Shown here: positions 39,262 to 39,399 of the stretch, one piece after another
Layout: each line of letters opens with the position of its first letter
Position numbering within the stretch: position 1 is the stretch's first letter
DNA from: an uncultured Candidatus Woesearchaeota archaeon
GTDB taxonomy: Archaea > Nanobdellota > Nanobdellia > Woesearchaeales > B29-G15
DNA: 39,399 bases
Assembly: GCA_903915225.1 (NCBI GenBank)
Contig: CAIWSB010000048.1
Location: 1 to 39,399 of the forward strand
Direction: 5' to 3'
Program-made: the position numbers and the translations under genes
The notes under the pieces: generated by a model
Told to the model about the DNA's origin: nothing
What the model saw: the letters and a program-made list of their open reading frames with translations, nothing else
Database searches by the model: none

Positions 39262-39369
39262 TAAGAATTGAATAAATAAAGGAAATAACAAATGAATAAA
39301 TGAAAAAAGTGGCTAACTAACAGATTTCTATCCTAACTAACCTAGATTATTTATTTTTTACAAGAGTTT

Positions 39370-39383
39370 TATTTATAAATAAA
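39370..39383. promoter_or_regulatory. Palindromic TATA element at the right edge
   Basis: TTATTTATAAATAA is a perfect 14-bp palindrome. Read to the right it would start transcription at about the window end, suggesting a rightward gene just outside. Confidence 0.35.
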
Positions 39384-39399
39384 AACCCTGAAATTTAGG

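Larger units (their letters stand above)
39016..39399. other. Candidate replication origin (oriC)
   Basis: This gene-free, strongly AT-rich stretch lies directly upstream of cdc6. It contains two ORB-like sites in inverted orientation (39071-39091 minus, 39152-39175 plus) whose G-tracts point outward. Between them lies an AT-rich segment (39093-39150) with AATAAG repeats, a likely unwinding element. Further right are AATAAACCAAA direct repeats, two CTAACTAAC copies, and TTATTTATAAATAA, a palindromic TATA probably belonging to a gene beyond the window. The arrangement resembles the characterised euryarchaeal origins beside cdc6. Confidence 0.7.

Noticed and set aside
1-39399. CRISPR arrays, rRNA genes, insertion sequences
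   Set aside because: I looked for regularly spaced direct repeats, rRNA landmarks and transposase motifs and found none. The only mobile-element signature is the tRNA-linked integrase region.

Overview
This is an archaeal chromosome segment. It carries Orc1/Cdc6, both subunits of the archaeal family-D DNA polymerase, MCM, an RPA-like protein, TFB, TBP, aIF2-beta and MBF1. Its promoters are TATA-type, with a box A centred about 26 nt before the start or TSS, and many first genes look leaderless. Downstream operon genes often have a GGTG(AT)-type Shine-Dalgarno. The mix (bacterial-type GyrA, an ScpB homologue, GT-C enzymes, tandem TraB proteins, a surface protein with a C-x3-C-E-x-G-E-T-type motif) suggests a DPANN-like or other deep euryarchaeal lineage. 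I cannot assign it more exactly from sequence alone.

Layout. (1) 1-2776 is AT-rich and looks like one end of an integrated element: a truncated restriction-type nuclease, a lipoprotein, a ribbon-helix-helix protein and an archaeal tyrosine integrase whose ORF runs directly out of tRNA-Leu(CAA) at 2777-2860. (2) 3105-4385 (minus) is an uncharacterised three-gene operon (disordered proline-rich protein, coiled coil, C2H2 zinc finger). (3) 4681-9129 holds a UPF0200-like P-loop protein, a dCMP deaminase, a candidate structured RNA, an unknown protein coupled to ScpB, and two TraB-family proteins. (4) 9407-15092 holds GyrA, a THUMP/methyltransferase-like protein with eroded catalytic motifs, a membrane protein and an HD-GYP protein. 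(5) 15134-22046 is a surface-glycosylation island (three GT-C-like membrane proteins, two GT2 enzymes, a membrane-anchored thioredoxin-like protein), followed by MBF1, a lipoprotein and glutamate dehydrogenase on the minus strand. (6) 25390-29647 is an information-processing run: TFB, TBP, MCM, RPA-like. (7) 29920-32699 holds LemA, HtpX, a methyltransferase-like protein, aIF2-beta and a DUF424 gene with an apparent frameshift. (8) 32682-39399 holds DP2, DP1, Orc1/Cdc6 and an AT-rich replication origin containing ORB-like sites in inverted orientation.

The most unusual signal is a family of three palindromic elements (4533-4625 minus, 9230-9319 plus, 29676-29822 plus). They share 11-bp terminal inverted repeats (GCAGCAACAAT / ATTGTTGCTGC) and a conserved interior. 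Their inner stem differs in sequence between copies but stays paired. In the same orientation each lies 87-147 nt upstream of a start codon. They look like a structured RNA family or a palindromic mobile element, and one reading frame is oddly conserved. Further candidates are an orphan structured RNA at about 5795-5898 and four helically phased GTAC motifs next to the tRNA.
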